In this document: piece after piece, positions 42,265 through 51,344 of the stretch
How the letters are laid out: each line of letters opens with the position of its first letter
Position numbering within the stretch: the stretch's first letter is position 1
From: CBDCAS01 sp965214015
Lineage (GTDB): Bacteria > Pseudomonadota > Gammaproteobacteria > Coxiellales > Coxiellaceae
NCBI GenBank assembly: GCA_965214015.1
Contig: CBDCAS010000018.1
Span: 106,396 to 170,395 of the forward strand
DNA length: 64,000 nt
Direction: 5' to 3'
Notes under the pieces: model-generated
What the model was told of the DNA's origin: nothing
Seen by the model: the letters and a program-made list of their open reading frames with translations, nothing else
The model's database searches: none
Position numbers and translations under genes: made by a program

Positions 42265-43748
42265 ACGATACCTGCCTTGGCCAAGGCGATGGCATCAATT
42301 ATAGCCTGTGCTTTATGCCGAGTTTCTTCTGCTTCTTTTTGTGGATTAGAATCGAGTACAACACCACATCCTGCACGTACTGTCGCGATTCCTTTTTTAA
42401 TAAAGGCCATACGAATGGCAATACAACTCTCCATCTGTCCCTGATTATCAATAGCCACAACAGCACCGCCATAAAGTCCGCGCCTAGAGGTTTCTATCTC
42501 ATCAATAATCTGCATGGCACGAATTTTAGGAGCACCCGATAATGTGCCCGCTGGAAAACAGGCACGTAATACATCAAAAGCATCAATACCGGCACGAAGA
42601 CTTCCTTGTACTCGTGAAACAATATGCATGACTTTAGAATAACGATGCAGCTTTGCTTGCTCTACCACTTCTACTGTACCTGGCTCTGACACAGTACCTA
42701 GATCATTTCGACTCAAATCAACAAGCATCATATGTTCTGCTCTTTCTTTTGCATCAGACAATAGGTCTTGCTCTAGGGCTTGATCTGCTTCAGAATTAGA
42801 ACCACGAGGCCGTGTCCCTGCAATAGGCATGGTTTCAATAAGGCCATCTTGCACACTCACTAAACGCTCAGGTGAAGCACCTACTAGTGTAAAATCAGGG
42901 CTACGAATATAAAATTGATAAGGTGATGGGTTTAACATTCGAAGAGCACGATAAATATTAAAATCATCTCCCTTATACTGAATACGAAAACAACGCGAGA
43001 GTACAATTTGAAATGCATCGCCTCGAGTAATATAAGACTTTGCTTTTTTCACCATCTGCACAAAGGAGCAATCATCAATGTCTTCTTCAACACCAATGGC
43101 TTTAGACTTATTTTTTTGACTATAAGTCACTGATAATGAAGAAGAGGCTAAGCTTATACGATCAATTAAGTGATCAATTCTCTGGATCGCTAACTGATAA
43201 TCTTCTACTAGATGATCAGTAACTTCTACCAACTGGGCTACTAACACATTACCCAAAGGTTTATCAAATACAATATGAGTTCCATAACATCTAAAGATAA
43301 TATCAGGGATTTGATCTTCATTGGCATGACGATTAGGAATCTTTTCAAATAATCGTATCGCATCATAACTCATAAAACCGACAAGGCCACCTGCAAACTT
43401 TGCTAAAGGATGCGTTACACTACATTGATTCTGATTAAAAAAATCACGTAACATTTGAAATACATCACCTTGTATTTTTTGTACAAGACCATTTTCTTTT
43501 ATAAAAATATCCTGACCCACTGAAGTGAATACTGCCAAAGGATTCATACCAATATAAACGCCGGTATGGTTGGCTCTAGGATGGTCGGAGGAATCTAGTA
43601 AAACAGCTTCTTCACAATCTGCTGTTAATGACTTGAAAGCACTCATTGGCGTTAAAAAATCACCATGAATCTCTTTAGAAACGACTACTCGCTGCTGACC
43701 TTGAGTTGCAAGTCTTTGAAATTCATCAAAATTTGTTTGATAGCGCAT
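42261..43748 (-). CDS. trpE: Anthranilate synthase component I
   Basis: This 495-residue chorismate-using enzyme has FQIVLSRCF, the SPERLVS segment, PIAGTRPRG, HMMLVDLSRNDLG and RAGCGVVLDSNPQKEAEE, all in TrpE order. Near the N-terminus, LLDSS stands where the tryptophan feedback site LLES-type motif lies. The ATG has an AGAAGG site 7 nt upstream. A 24-bp palindrome lies 20 bp before the start. It is first in trpEGDCFBA, with no leader peptide of the attenuation type seen. Confidence 0.96.
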   Translation of the reverse strand: MRYQTNFDEFQRLATQGQQRVVVSKEIHGDFLTPMSAFKSLTADCEEAVLLDSSDHPRANHTGVYIGMNPLAVFTSVGQDIFIKENGLVQKIQGDVFQMLRDFFNQNQCSVTHPLAKFAGGLVGFMSYDAIRLFEKIPNRHANEDQIPDIIFRCYGTHIVFDKPLGNVLVAQLVEVTDHLVEDYQLAIQRIDHLIDRISLASSSLSVTYSQKNKSKAIGVEEDIDDCSFVQMVKKAKSYITRGDAFQIVLSRCFRIQYKGDDFNIYRALRMLNPSPYQFYIRSPDFTLVGASPERLVSVQDGLIETMPIAGTRPRGSNSEADQALEQDLLSDAKERAEHMMLVDLSRNDLGTVSEPGTVEVVEQAKLHRYSKVMHIVSRVQGSLRAGIDAFDVLRACFPAGTLSGAPKIRAMQIIDEIETSRRGLYGGAVVAIDNQGQMESCIAIRMAFIKKGIATVRAGCGVVLDSNPQKEAEETRHKAQAIIDAIALAKAGIV

Positions 43749-43768
43749 AGTGCACCCTTCTTAAAACT

Positions 43769-43792
43769 TATGTAATGCTACAACATTACATA
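43769..43792 (-). promoter_or_regulatory. Palindrome between trpR and trpE, candidate TrpR operator
   Basis: TATGTAATG and CATTACATA are perfect 9-bp arms around 6 nt. It lies in the only sizeable gap (71 bp) of the recJ-trpR-trpE transcription direction, just upstream of the trpE ribosome site. Position and symmetry fit an operator for the dimeric TrpR. The sequence is unlike the CTAG-rich E. coli site. A transcription terminator after trpR is less likely, as no T run follows. Confidence 0.55.
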
Positions 43793-43819
43793 GATACAAG
43801 CAAGAGTGGCGCCTTTATT

Positions 43820-44107
43820 TCAAATCAGGTGTTTTAACAAGAATCTCCTCAAAGAAGTTGGAATGATTTTTAAAGCATTAGAACCTCGCGTAATTTTTGC
43901 AATACTAATCTCAAGTTTAGCAGCTATATTACGCTGTGTTTGCTTACCTTCTAACAAAGCAGAAATTAATTCAACTCGGGTTGAAATGGCATTACGTTCT
44001 TCAGAAGTTAAAAAGAATTGAAATAATGCATCAAGTTCTTTAGATGACTGTGTTTCATAACATAAACCAATAAATCGTTGCCATCCTTTTTTTTTTGATA
44101 CTGGCAC
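43820..44107 (-). CDS. trpR: Trp repressor
   Basis: This 95-residue protein, an all-helical dimeric repressor that needs tryptophan as corepressor, has FFLTSEERNAISTRVELISALLEG as helices B-C, QRNIAAKLEISIAKITRGSNALK as the helix-turn-helix with the typical ITRGSN, and an RRFLLKHLI end. The GTG start has GGAGG 7 nt upstream. It is placed directly before trpE, unlike in E. coli where it is unlinked. Confidence 0.92.
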   Translation of the reverse strand: MPVSKKKGWQRFIGLCYETQSSKELDALFQFFLTSEERNAISTRVELISALLEGKQTQRNIAAKLEISIAKITRGSNALKIIPTSLRRFLLKHLI

Positions 44108-44136
44108 ACTCTATCCTCCACATAAAAAAACTAATG

Positions 44137-45864
44137 CTATGCTTCAAAAAAATCTTCAACTAATAACTGTAAATTTCTTTGATTACGAAAATAATTAACG
44201 TCTAAATGATAAATTAAATGTACTTGATCACATTGATGATTAGGCCATCGATTTATATCAACATTAAACGCAATGGCATCCACATAGATGGAAGAATTCT
44301 TAGGTTGCAATACCATTTTTAAGTGATGTTGACCTACGATGCGTTGATCAACAAGTCGAAAGAGGCCATCAAATAACGGCTCAGGAAAATTTTGTCCCCA
44401 AGGACCTGCATCATGCAACATCGTTGCATTAGCGAGCGTAAAATCAGTATCTTTAAGCTCACCATCTGTTTCAATAACACAAGACATATGATTTGGACCT
44501 ATTTGCTCTGCTACTACCTCAGAAAATAGAGCTTGAAAATCACAATAACGATCTAGTGGCAGGCTTAACCCAGCTGCCATGGCATGGCCACCAAATTTTG
44601 TAATTAATCCTGGATTTTCAGTGGCAATCCGATCTAATACATCACGAATGTGAATCCCCTTTATCGAACGTGCAGATCCTTTTAATTCGTTACTAGCTAC
44701 TTTCGCAAAAGCAATAATAGGACGATGTAATTTCTCTTTAATACGAGAGGCTACTAAACCAACAATACCTTGGTGCCAGCTTGGATCATAAAGGCACACT
44801 CCAAGGTTACTAATATCATCCAACTCTAAAGTATCTAATATAGAATAAGCTTCTTGTTCCATTTGAGCTTCTAAAGCACGGCGCTCAAGATTCAATTCAT
44901 TAAGATAGTTTGACATTTCTAAAGCTTTATCTAAATCATCTGATAACAAACAAGCAATGCCTAGAGACATATCTTCTAAACGTCCCGCTGCATTCAAACG
45001 AGGTGCTAGACCATAGGCTAAATCAGAAGCTTTTAATTGATCAGCTTGTCTACGAGAAGCTAGAATTAAAGCTTGTATTCCAGGATTAGCACAACCGGCA
45101 CGAATACGTTGCAATCCTTGATATATCAAAATCCGATTATTTTTATCCAAAGGCACAACATCTGCCACCGTACCTAAAGCCACGTAATCCAATAGAACGG
45201 TCATCTTAGGATAGGCAATATTTTGTCTATCAAACCAACTGTGCTCTTTTAGATGATGACGTAAGGCTAGCATCACATAAAAAATAACCCCAACACCAGC
45301 TAGATTTTTGCTCGCAAATGAATCACCGTTTTGATTGGGATTAACAATCGCCTTGGCATTGGGTAATGTGTCCCCCTGCAAATGATGGTCTGTGATAATA
45401 ACATCGATACCCAATTTATTAGCACAATCAACTCCTGCAATGCTCGATATGCCATTATCAACCGTAACAATTAAATCAGGTTGACTGCTGTTTGAAGCGA
45501 CCTGAACAATTTCAGGGGTTAAACCATAACCATATTCAAAACGATTTGGAACCAAATAGTCTACATATTTAGCACCAAATAAAGACAATGCCTTTACTGC
45601 CACTGCTGTACTTGTCGCTCCATCAGCATCAAAATCACCTACAATAGTGATCCGTTGCTGATGCTCCAATGCATAGGCTAAACGTTCTACAGCACGGTCA
45701 ATCTGTAACAAGTCATCATAAGGCAATAGAGAAACTAATCCTTTCTCCACTTCATCTACTTGATTAATATTTCGAGCTGCTAATATACGCTGCAACAAAG
45801 GATGAAAATCATGAAGTGGAGATACTTCACTATCAACAGAGCGACGCAAAATTTTTTTGCTCAT
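44137..45864 (-). CDS. recJ: Single-stranded-DNA-specific exonuclease RecJ
   Basis: This protein of about 575 residues degrades 5' ssDNA tails in recombination and mismatch repair. The DHH-family motifs are VGDFDADGATSTA, VTVDNGISS, ITDHHLQGD (DHH), and GGHAMAAGLSL in DHHA1, followed by the OB fold. The start at 45864 (MSKKILRRS) has AAGGA 9 nt upstream; a longer frame to 45927 has none. It is co-directional with trpR (29 bp gap). Confidence 0.94.
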   Translation of the reverse strand: MSKKILRRSVDSEVSPLHDFHPLLQRILAARNINQVDEVEKGLVSLLPYDDLLQIDRAVERLAYALEHQQRITIVGDFDADGATSTAVAVKALSLFGAKYVDYLVPNRFEYGYGLTPEIVQVASNSSQPDLIVTVDNGISSIAGVDCANKLGIDVIITDHHLQGDTLPNAKAIVNPNQNGDSFASKNLAGVGVIFYVMLALRHHLKEHSWFDRQNIAYPKMTVLLDYVALGTVADVVPLDKNNRILIYQGLQRIRAGCANPGIQALILASRRQADQLKASDLAYGLAPRLNAAGRLEDMSLGIACLLSDDLDKALEMSNYLNELNLERRALEAQMEQEAYSILDTLELDDISNLGVCLYDPSWHQGIVGLVASRIKEKLHRPIIAFAKVASNELKGSARSIKGIHIRDVLDRIATENPGLITKFGGHAMAAGLSLPLDRYCDFQALFSEVVAEQIGPNHMSCVIETDGELKDTDFTLANATMLHDAGPWGQNFPEPLFDGLFRLVDQRIVGQHHLKMVLQPKNSSIYVDAIAFNVDINRWPNHQCDQVHLIYHLDVNYFRNQRNLQLLVEDFFEA

Positions 45865-46017
45865 AAAACATCCTTGCGCGACGGACTTTTGGCAAGTTAG
45901 GCTAGCAAAGAAAACAAATTTATGCAATGTAATCTATTGACTTATTTAACAATATAAAACTTTTACCTTGCAGTAGTTAAGTTTATTTTAATATAGCCTT
46001 GATACAATACAAGCTCT

Positions 46018-46581
46018 ATGAATTACAGTATCTACCAAAAACCTTTCCCAATACTTGAATTCAATGAGGCCTATTACTTACGGGAACAGTCTCTTGAGGA
46101 TACTGCGGCTTTTTTTGAGTATTATTCTGATCCCATTGTGTCTGAACATATTTTAGCAAGCATACCCAAGGATCTAACAAGTGCAATGAATGAAATTCAC
46201 TATTGTCGTAGCCTATTTTATAACAAAAGTGGATTCTATTGGTCTATTGCTCAAAAATCTAACCAGTGCATGATTGGTGCAGTTGGGCTGCACATTAATA
46301 ACCCACATAATCGTGGCGAAATTTGCTATGACCTCCATAAAGCTTACTGGCGTTGTGGTATTATGAGCAATGCTATTGGGCGAATTCTACAATTTGCTTT
46401 TGAATGTATTCAGTTAGATCGAATAGAGGCGATCACTACTAAAACTAATACAGCTTCAATCGCCCTTTTAAAAAAATTAGGTTTTCTACACGAAGGCACT
46501 TTAAGTAATTACCGTCAATATAAAAATCAACCACATGATGTTGAGCTCTTTGGTATTACTCCCAATCTTTACCTACCGTAA
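46018..46581 (+). CDS. GNAT acetyltransferase, RimJ/RimL-like
   Basis: This 187-residue protein has the acetyl-CoA fold: YYLREQSLEDTAAFFEYY at the start, IGAVGLHINNPHNRGEICYDLHKAYWRCGIM as strands 4-5 with the R/Q-x-x-G/A-like loop, and AITTKTNTASIALLKKLGFLHEGTL typical of ribosomal-protein N-acetyltransferases. The substrate cannot be told; peptide or antibiotic amines are both possible. It stands alone, divergent from recJ. Confidence 0.8.
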   Translation: MNYSIYQKPFPILEFNEAYYLREQSLEDTAAFFEYYSDPIVSEHILASIPKDLTSAMNEIHYCRSLFYNKSGFYWSIAQKSNQCMIGAVGLHINNPHNRGEICYDLHKAYWRCGIMSNAIGRILQFAFECIQLDRIEAITTKTNTASIALLKKLGFLHEGTLSNYRQYKNQPHDVELFGITPNLYLP

Positions 46582-46737
46582 GCATTTACAACAAACACAG
46601 GCCCCAGAAGAGTCTATTTACATTGACTCTCCTAGCTACAATAAACCAATATAAACAGACTTTAAATCAGACTAGTTTAAAAATTAGCTCTAAGGTATGA
46701 TGTTGGCTTTTTATTTAATTTTTAGAGGTATCTATCA

Positions 46738-47793
46738 ATGCTATCGCAAGTCACTTATATATGGAATGATGGTGCCGAACCAACTCAAACGTTACGCTCA
46801 AAAACTCGTATTGTTGAGTTGCCAAGCAATAAAATACAGCTTTCCAATTTTCCAGAGTGGGGATTTGATGGGTCTTCTACTAACCAAGCTATAGGTGAAG
46901 ATTCTGACCTGGTACTTAAACCGATATGCTTTGTTGATGATCCTATCTTAGGTGGCGGCAATTACCTAGTATTATGCGAAGTACATCACTCCGATGGGAC
47001 ACCTCACCCTACTAACAAGCGCGCTGAATTGCGTCAATTGATGTCCCATGGGGGAGCTGAACATGACCCTTGGATCGGCTTTGAACAAGAATATACGCTT
47101 TTCAACGGCTCAACTCCTCTAGGATGGCCTGACCGTGGCTACCCTGCACCACAAGGCCCATTTTATTGTGGCGTTGGGGCAGATGAGGCTTTTGGCCGAC
47201 CTTTAGTTGAAGAACATACCAAAGCATGCCTTAATGCCGGCTTGATGATTTTCGGCACTAACGCTGAGGTCATGCCTGGTCAATGGGAATTTCAAATAGG
47301 CTATCGTGGCATTGAAAATGAGTCAGCAGATCCACTCACTGTATCTGATCATCTTTGGATTGCACGTTGGTTACTGTATCGTCTTGGCGAAAACTATGGT
47401 ATATCAGCCACCCTACGCCCAAAACCGGTTAAAGGCGACTGGAATGGAGCCGGTCAGCATACCAATTTCTCTACAAACGCAATGCGTAATCCAAAAACAG
47501 GCATGGAGGCTATTCATAAGGCAATTAAATTATTAAGCCAAAAACACCAAGAACATATCGCAGTTTATGGTCACGATTTAGACCAACGCTTAACCGGTCA
47601 ACATGAGACTGCTCACATTCAAACTTTTAGTTCAGGCATTAGTGACCGTGCAGCATCCATTCGTATTCCACACACAGTGGCTACTAAAGGATATGGTTAT
47701 CTTGAAGACCGTCGCCCTGGTGCTAATGCAAATCCCTATGAAATATCTGCTATTTTAATTAAAACGATCTGTAATATTAAGTCGACCGACTGA
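46738..47793 (+). CDS. glnII: Type II (eukaryote-like) glutamine synthetase
   Basis: This 351-residue enzyme makes glutamine from glutamate, ammonia and ATP. Text such as TYIWNDGAEPTQTLRSKTR, WGFDGSSTNQA, WIGFEQEYTLF, GWPDRGYPAPQGPFYCG, NAEVMPGQWEFQIGY and GAGQHTNFST is typical of GSII from plants, animals, rhizobia and actinomycetes. Bacterial GSI is about 470 residues and lacks the adenylylation-free short C-terminus seen here. It stands alone with its own upstream region. A large hairpin follows. Confidence 0.93.
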   Translation: MLSQVTYIWNDGAEPTQTLRSKTRIVELPSNKIQLSNFPEWGFDGSSTNQAIGEDSDLVLKPICFVDDPILGGGNYLVLCEVHHSDGTPHPTNKRAELRQLMSHGGAEHDPWIGFEQEYTLFNGSTPLGWPDRGYPAPQGPFYCGVGADEAFGRPLVEEHTKACLNAGLMIFGTNAEVMPGQWEFQIGYRGIENESADPLTVSDHLWIARWLLYRLGENYGISATLRPKPVKGDWNGAGQHTNFSTNAMRNPKTGMEAIHKAIKLLSQKHQEHIAVYGHDLDQRLTGQHETAHIQTFSSGISDRAASIRIPHTVATKGYGYLEDRRPGANANPYEISAILIKTICNIKSTD

Positions 47794-47815
47794 TTGATTA
47801 TTACCATCTAACCTC

Positions 47816-47848
47816 ATTCACTCTGCTAGTTATTATAGCAGGGTGAAT
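47816..47848. terminator. Bidirectional hairpin between glnII and tatD
   Basis: ATTCAC-t-CTGCTA pairs with TAGCAG-g-GTGAAT (13 positions, one T-G) around a short loop. It lies 23 bp after the glnII stop and 12 bp before the end of tatD from the other side. Such symmetry suits a shared terminator for two convergent genes, though flanking T runs are short. Confidence 0.65.
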
Positions 47849-47859
47849 AGAAACAGATC

Positions 47860-48634
47860 CTAAGCATTCAAAAATAAAGTTTTAAAATTTTGTGCTGTTG
47901 CCTTAGCTAAAGACTCTACAGTAAGCCCTCTTAGTTGTGCTATCTTTTCTGCAACAAAGCGCACATATTGCGGCTCATTCTGCTTTCCTCGAAATGGGAC
48001 AGGTGCTAAAAATGGAGCATCGGTTTCAATTAATAAGCGCTCCAGCGGTACTTTTTTAGCGACTTTAGCAACATCACCTGCATTTTTAAACGTCACAATA
48101 CCTGAAATAGAAATATAAAAACCCATCTTTAGTGCTTCTTGCGCCATATCCCACGATTCAGTAAAACAATGCATCACCCCTGCTACCTCACTAGCACCTT
48201 CTTCACTTAAAATATTGATGGTATCTTCACGTGCAGCACGAGAATGCACAATCAACGGTTTTTTTAGTTTTTTTTGCAGCATGAATATGTATCCGAAATC
48301 GCTCACGCCTTATATCCAGCTCACTATCATTGTAGTAATAATCCAAACCTGTCTCACCAATGGCTACCACTTTAGGATGCAAAGCTAGGCTTACCAGATC
48401 ATCCACTGTAGGTTCCTTCTCCAAAGCATCACTTGGATGCACTCCAACACTAGCAGAAACATCCACAAATTGTTCGGCAATTTTTATTACGGTTTCTGAG
48501 TTCTTCAAATCCGTTGCTACACATAAAATATGCTCTACCCCAATAGAGCGGGCTTGGTCCACTAAAGCAGATAAATGGCCATCGTAAGCATCGAGCTTTA
48601 ATTTATCTAAATGACAATGTGAATCAATAAACAT
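47860..48634 (-). CDS. tatD: TatD-family metal-dependent DNase, interrupted by a frameshift
   Basis: The first part (from ATG 48634, AAGGAG upstream) reads MFIDSHCHLDKL, GVHPSD and IGETGLDYYY, the metal-binding start of TatD. After HIHAAKK it leaves frame. The second part continues as KKLKKPLIVHSRAA, GVMHCFTES, LLIETDAPFLAP to the stop. The switch is in a run of eight A (48268-48275, T on the plus strand) followed nearby by seven more. One base less would restore a protein of about 257 residues. It overlaps holB by 11 bp. It may be a recent pseudogene, use slippage, or reflect a sequencing error. Confidence 0.85.
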
Positions 48635-49634
48635 GAGTCTCCTTATTAGCAATACAACACCAGTAATAATCAATGAGTAGGTTTTCGAGTAATAATTGTG
48701 GATTAATATGAATCCCACTGTGTTCTGCTGCCAATGCTTTTTGACATAATTGAAAATACTCATGCAGTCTAACGACATCATGTAATTGTGCCAAGGATTG
48801 TAATTGCGCTAAACGGTCTAAATGGAGTAGTGCATCATACTGAACACCGTGCTGTAATCTCACCACATCAGAAATTATACTCATCAAAACTATTAATAGG
48901 AAGGATAATGGCTGATCTAAAAAACTCACTGTTAATGCAATAGGATGCACCTCGCCTTTTTGAATACGTAATAAGTGTCGTAATAATTGATCTCGAAACT
49001 CAAAATAGTTTGACTGAGCATATTCTAGTGCTCGTAGAGGTGCATAATCGGCCACTTTCAGTAATAGATCTATTTTTTTATCACCACTCAATTGCTGTTG
49101 TAACCAAGAAACAGCGACCTTATTTGGCGATGCACAAAAAGCAATACGTTGGCATCGGCTAATGATAGTAGCTGGCAATGGATCCAAACAATTAGCGACT
49201 AACAAAATAACGACCTTACCAGGAGGTTCTTCCAATGTCTTTAATAATGCATTCGCCGCTGCATGATTCATGGTATCGGCTGATTCAATCAAAGCAATCT
49301 GATAACCTCCCCTTTGTGAGGTCTGCTCTAAACTATTGCGCAAGGCACGCAATTGATCTATTTTAATAGATTTACTTTTCTCTTTTAAACTAATGTGAAA
49401 AAAATCAGGATGAGAACCTGCTTTAAACCACTGACAACTTTGGCATTGCTGACAGGCTTTATCCCTATCGAGCTTGCCATCACATAAAACATGGGCTGAA
49501 AATGCCATAGCAAAATCACGTTTTCCTAAACCTGAAATACCATGCAATAGTAAAGCCTGTGCCAAACGAGCCTCTCGCACTCCACTAATTAAAAATTGCC
49601 AGGTTTTTTGTTGCCACGGATAAGGATTCAACAT
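48624..49634 (-). CDS. holB: DNA polymerase III delta-prime subunit
   Basis: This 336-residue clamp-loader subunit has a P-loop HGISGLGKRDFAMAF, a zinc module CDGKLDRDKACQQCQSC, ALLKTLEEPPG and ISRCQRI (the SRC motif). The modified P-loop fits delta-prime, which does not hydrolyse ATP. It lies between tmk (8 bp gap) and tatD, a common bacterial order. Confidence 0.93.
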   Translation of the reverse strand: MLNPYPWQQKTWQFLISGVREARLAQALLLHGISGLGKRDFAMAFSAHVLCDGKLDRDKACQQCQSCQWFKAGSHPDFFHISLKEKSKSIKIDQLRALRNSLEQTSQRGGYQIALIESADTMNHAAANALLKTLEEPPGKVVILLVANCLDPLPATIISRCQRIAFCASPNKVAVSWLQQQLSGDKKIDLLLKVADYAPLRALEYAQSNYFEFRDQLLRHLLRIQKGEVHPIALTVSFLDQPLSFLLIVLMSIISDVVRLQHGVQYDALLHLDRLAQLQSLAQLHDVVRLHEYFQLCQKALAAEHSGIHINPQLLLENLLIDYYWCCIANKETHVY

Positions 49635-49642
49635 GATATATC

Positions 49643-50281
49643 TTAGACCATTACAGTTTTTAAAACAGTCATCACTTGTGCTTTCACTGAGCTAAAATCA
49701 CCAGCTGCATCAATCACTTTAAAGCGCTGTGGAAATTTTCGAGCACGAATCAGATAATGTTGACGAACACGCTCAAAAAAATCCTGTCCTTCATTTTCAA
49801 TACGATCTTTAGCCCTATGTCCTGTAATTCGTGAAAACCCAAGCTCTACCGGCAGGTCTAATAACAAAGTGATTTCTGGTTGCAGATCCCCATGGACCCA
49901 AGACTCCAGTGATTGAATACAATCCAATGAAATACCACGACCCCCACCTTGATAAGCAAAACTAGCATCAGTAAAACGATCACAAATTACCCATTGACCA
50001 CGTTGTAGAGCAGGCACAATAACTTGAGCCACGTGCTGTGCACGTGCTGCAAACATCAACAATAATTCTGTATCAGCACTCATACTATCATTTTGCTGCG
50101 TTAGTAGAATATTACGAATAGCTTCTGAGATAGGGGTTCCACCTGGTTCACGAGTCATTAGGCAAGGAATATGGGCACTTTTTAATTGACCTTGAATATA
50201 ATGCATTAATGAACTCTTTCCAGCACCCTCTACCCCTTCAATTGTGATAAACCGGCCCTTTACTACCGACTGATGTTTCAT
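49643..50281 (-). CDS. tmk: Thymidylate kinase
   Basis: This 212-residue kinase makes dTDP from dTMP. ITIEGVEGAGKSSLM is the P-loop, TREPGGTPISEAIR the DR-like substrate segment and VICDRFTDASFAYQGGGRG the DRY/F-type motif. The lid AKDRIENEG-type segment follows. It overlaps mltG by 4 bp, so the two are coupled. Confidence 0.96.
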   Translation of the reverse strand: MKHQSVVKGRFITIEGVEGAGKSSLMHYIQGQLKSAHIPCLMTREPGGTPISEAIRNILLTQQNDSMSADTELLLMFAARAQHVAQVIVPALQRGQWVICDRFTDASFAYQGGGRGISLDCIQSLESWVHGDLQPEITLLLDLPVELGFSRITGHRAKDRIENEGQDFFERVRQHYLIRARKFPQRFKVIDAAGDFSSVKAQVMTVLKTVMV

Positions 50282-51306
50282 CGATCCTCCAGATGCTGTG
50301 CTCGTATACGATACCGTTTAACTGCCAGCAAATGTTTTTGATAGGTTTTTGAAAAAATATGATGACCATCTCCCGCTGACATATAATACAGATAATGTGT
50401 ATTTGCTGGATGCAACGCCGCATTGATAGACACTCTCCCTGGAATATCAATCGGTGTTGGCGGCAACCCATCCACCTGATAGGTGTTATAAGGCGTCTTA
50501 GATAACAAATCACGACGTAATATTGGCATGTTATAGGGTTTATTCAAACCATATAAAACGGTTGGATCAACTTGTAAGCGTATTCGCCTTTGGAGGCGAT
50601 GCAATATTACACTCGCTATGATAGGACGCTCATAAGCAAGTGAAGTTTCTTTTTCAATTAAGGAAGCAACAATCAATGCTTGATAAGCACTTTGATACTG
50701 TAATCTTGGAGCACGGTGCTTCCATTGTTCTACCAAATAGTTCTGCATATATTGATAGGCATGATGCAAGATATCAACGTCAGTATTTCCCCAAATAAAA
50801 GTATAAGTCTCTGGAAGAAATAAGCCTTCAGGATGTCTATTGGGATACCCTAAAATTTTCATAACCTCAGAGTTTGTTTTTCCTCCCAAACAATGAATTA
50901 GGTTAGGATCATTTTCCAAAGCCTGCATCACTTCTTTAAATGTCCAACCTTCAACAAAAGTAATATGATGTTTTACCATACCACGATTTGCAACAATATG
51001 TTCTAATAAAGAAAAAGTACTCATTCCTAAGGTGATTTTATACTCACCAAAATGAAGTTTTTTCGCATCTCCCTTCATACGCACAGCAAAAGTAAAAATA
51101 TAAGGATGTGTAATTAAATTCTTTTTATACAATGATTGTGCTAAATCATATACATGGTCACCAGGATACACTTTAATTGTTTCGTTATTCTGACCCACTT
51201 GCATGGGTGCATACAATGTACAATACCAAACAAAGACAAACCATATTAAAACACTAAGGATAAGAACAGCTAAGATAATAAGAATAGACTGTCTTTGAGT
51301 GGACAT
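50278..51306 (-). CDS. mltG: Endolytic murein transglycosylase MltG (YceG-like)
   Basis: This 342-residue protein is anchored by one N-terminal helix (residues 8-30, ILIILAVLILSVLIWFVFVWY). A LysM-like region is followed by the catalytic domain with ASLIEKETSLAYERPIIASV (catalytic Glu), DPTVLYGL, PYNTYQVDGLPPTPI and HPANTHYLYYM. It cuts nascent glycan strands and sets chain length. It is encoded between fabF and tmk, the usual gammaproteobacterial place. Confidence 0.94.
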   Translation of the reverse strand: MSTQRQSILIILAVLILSVLIWFVFVWYCTLYAPMQVGQNNETIKVYPGDHVYDLAQSLYKKNLITHPYIFTFAVRMKGDAKKLHFGEYKITLGMSTFSLLEHIVANRGMVKHHITFVEGWTFKEVMQALENDPNLIHCLGGKTNSEVMKILGYPNRHPEGLFLPETYTFIWGNTDVDILHHAYQYMQNYLVEQWKHRAPRLQYQSAYQALIVASLIEKETSLAYERPIIASVILHRLQRRIRLQVDPTVLYGLNKPYNMPILRRDLLSKTPYNTYQVDGLPPTPIDIPGRVSINAALHPANTHYLYYMSAGDGHHIFSKTYQKHLLAVKRYRIRAQHLEDR

Positions 51307-51344
51307 TCAGCTAACATACCTATCATTTTTCAATGTTCTTTTAA

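Noticed and set aside
43751..43800. Attenuator with tryptophan-rich leader peptide before trpE
   Set aside because: The 71-bp gap has no short frame with consecutive Trp codons and no alternative hairpins; control by TrpR is the simpler reading.
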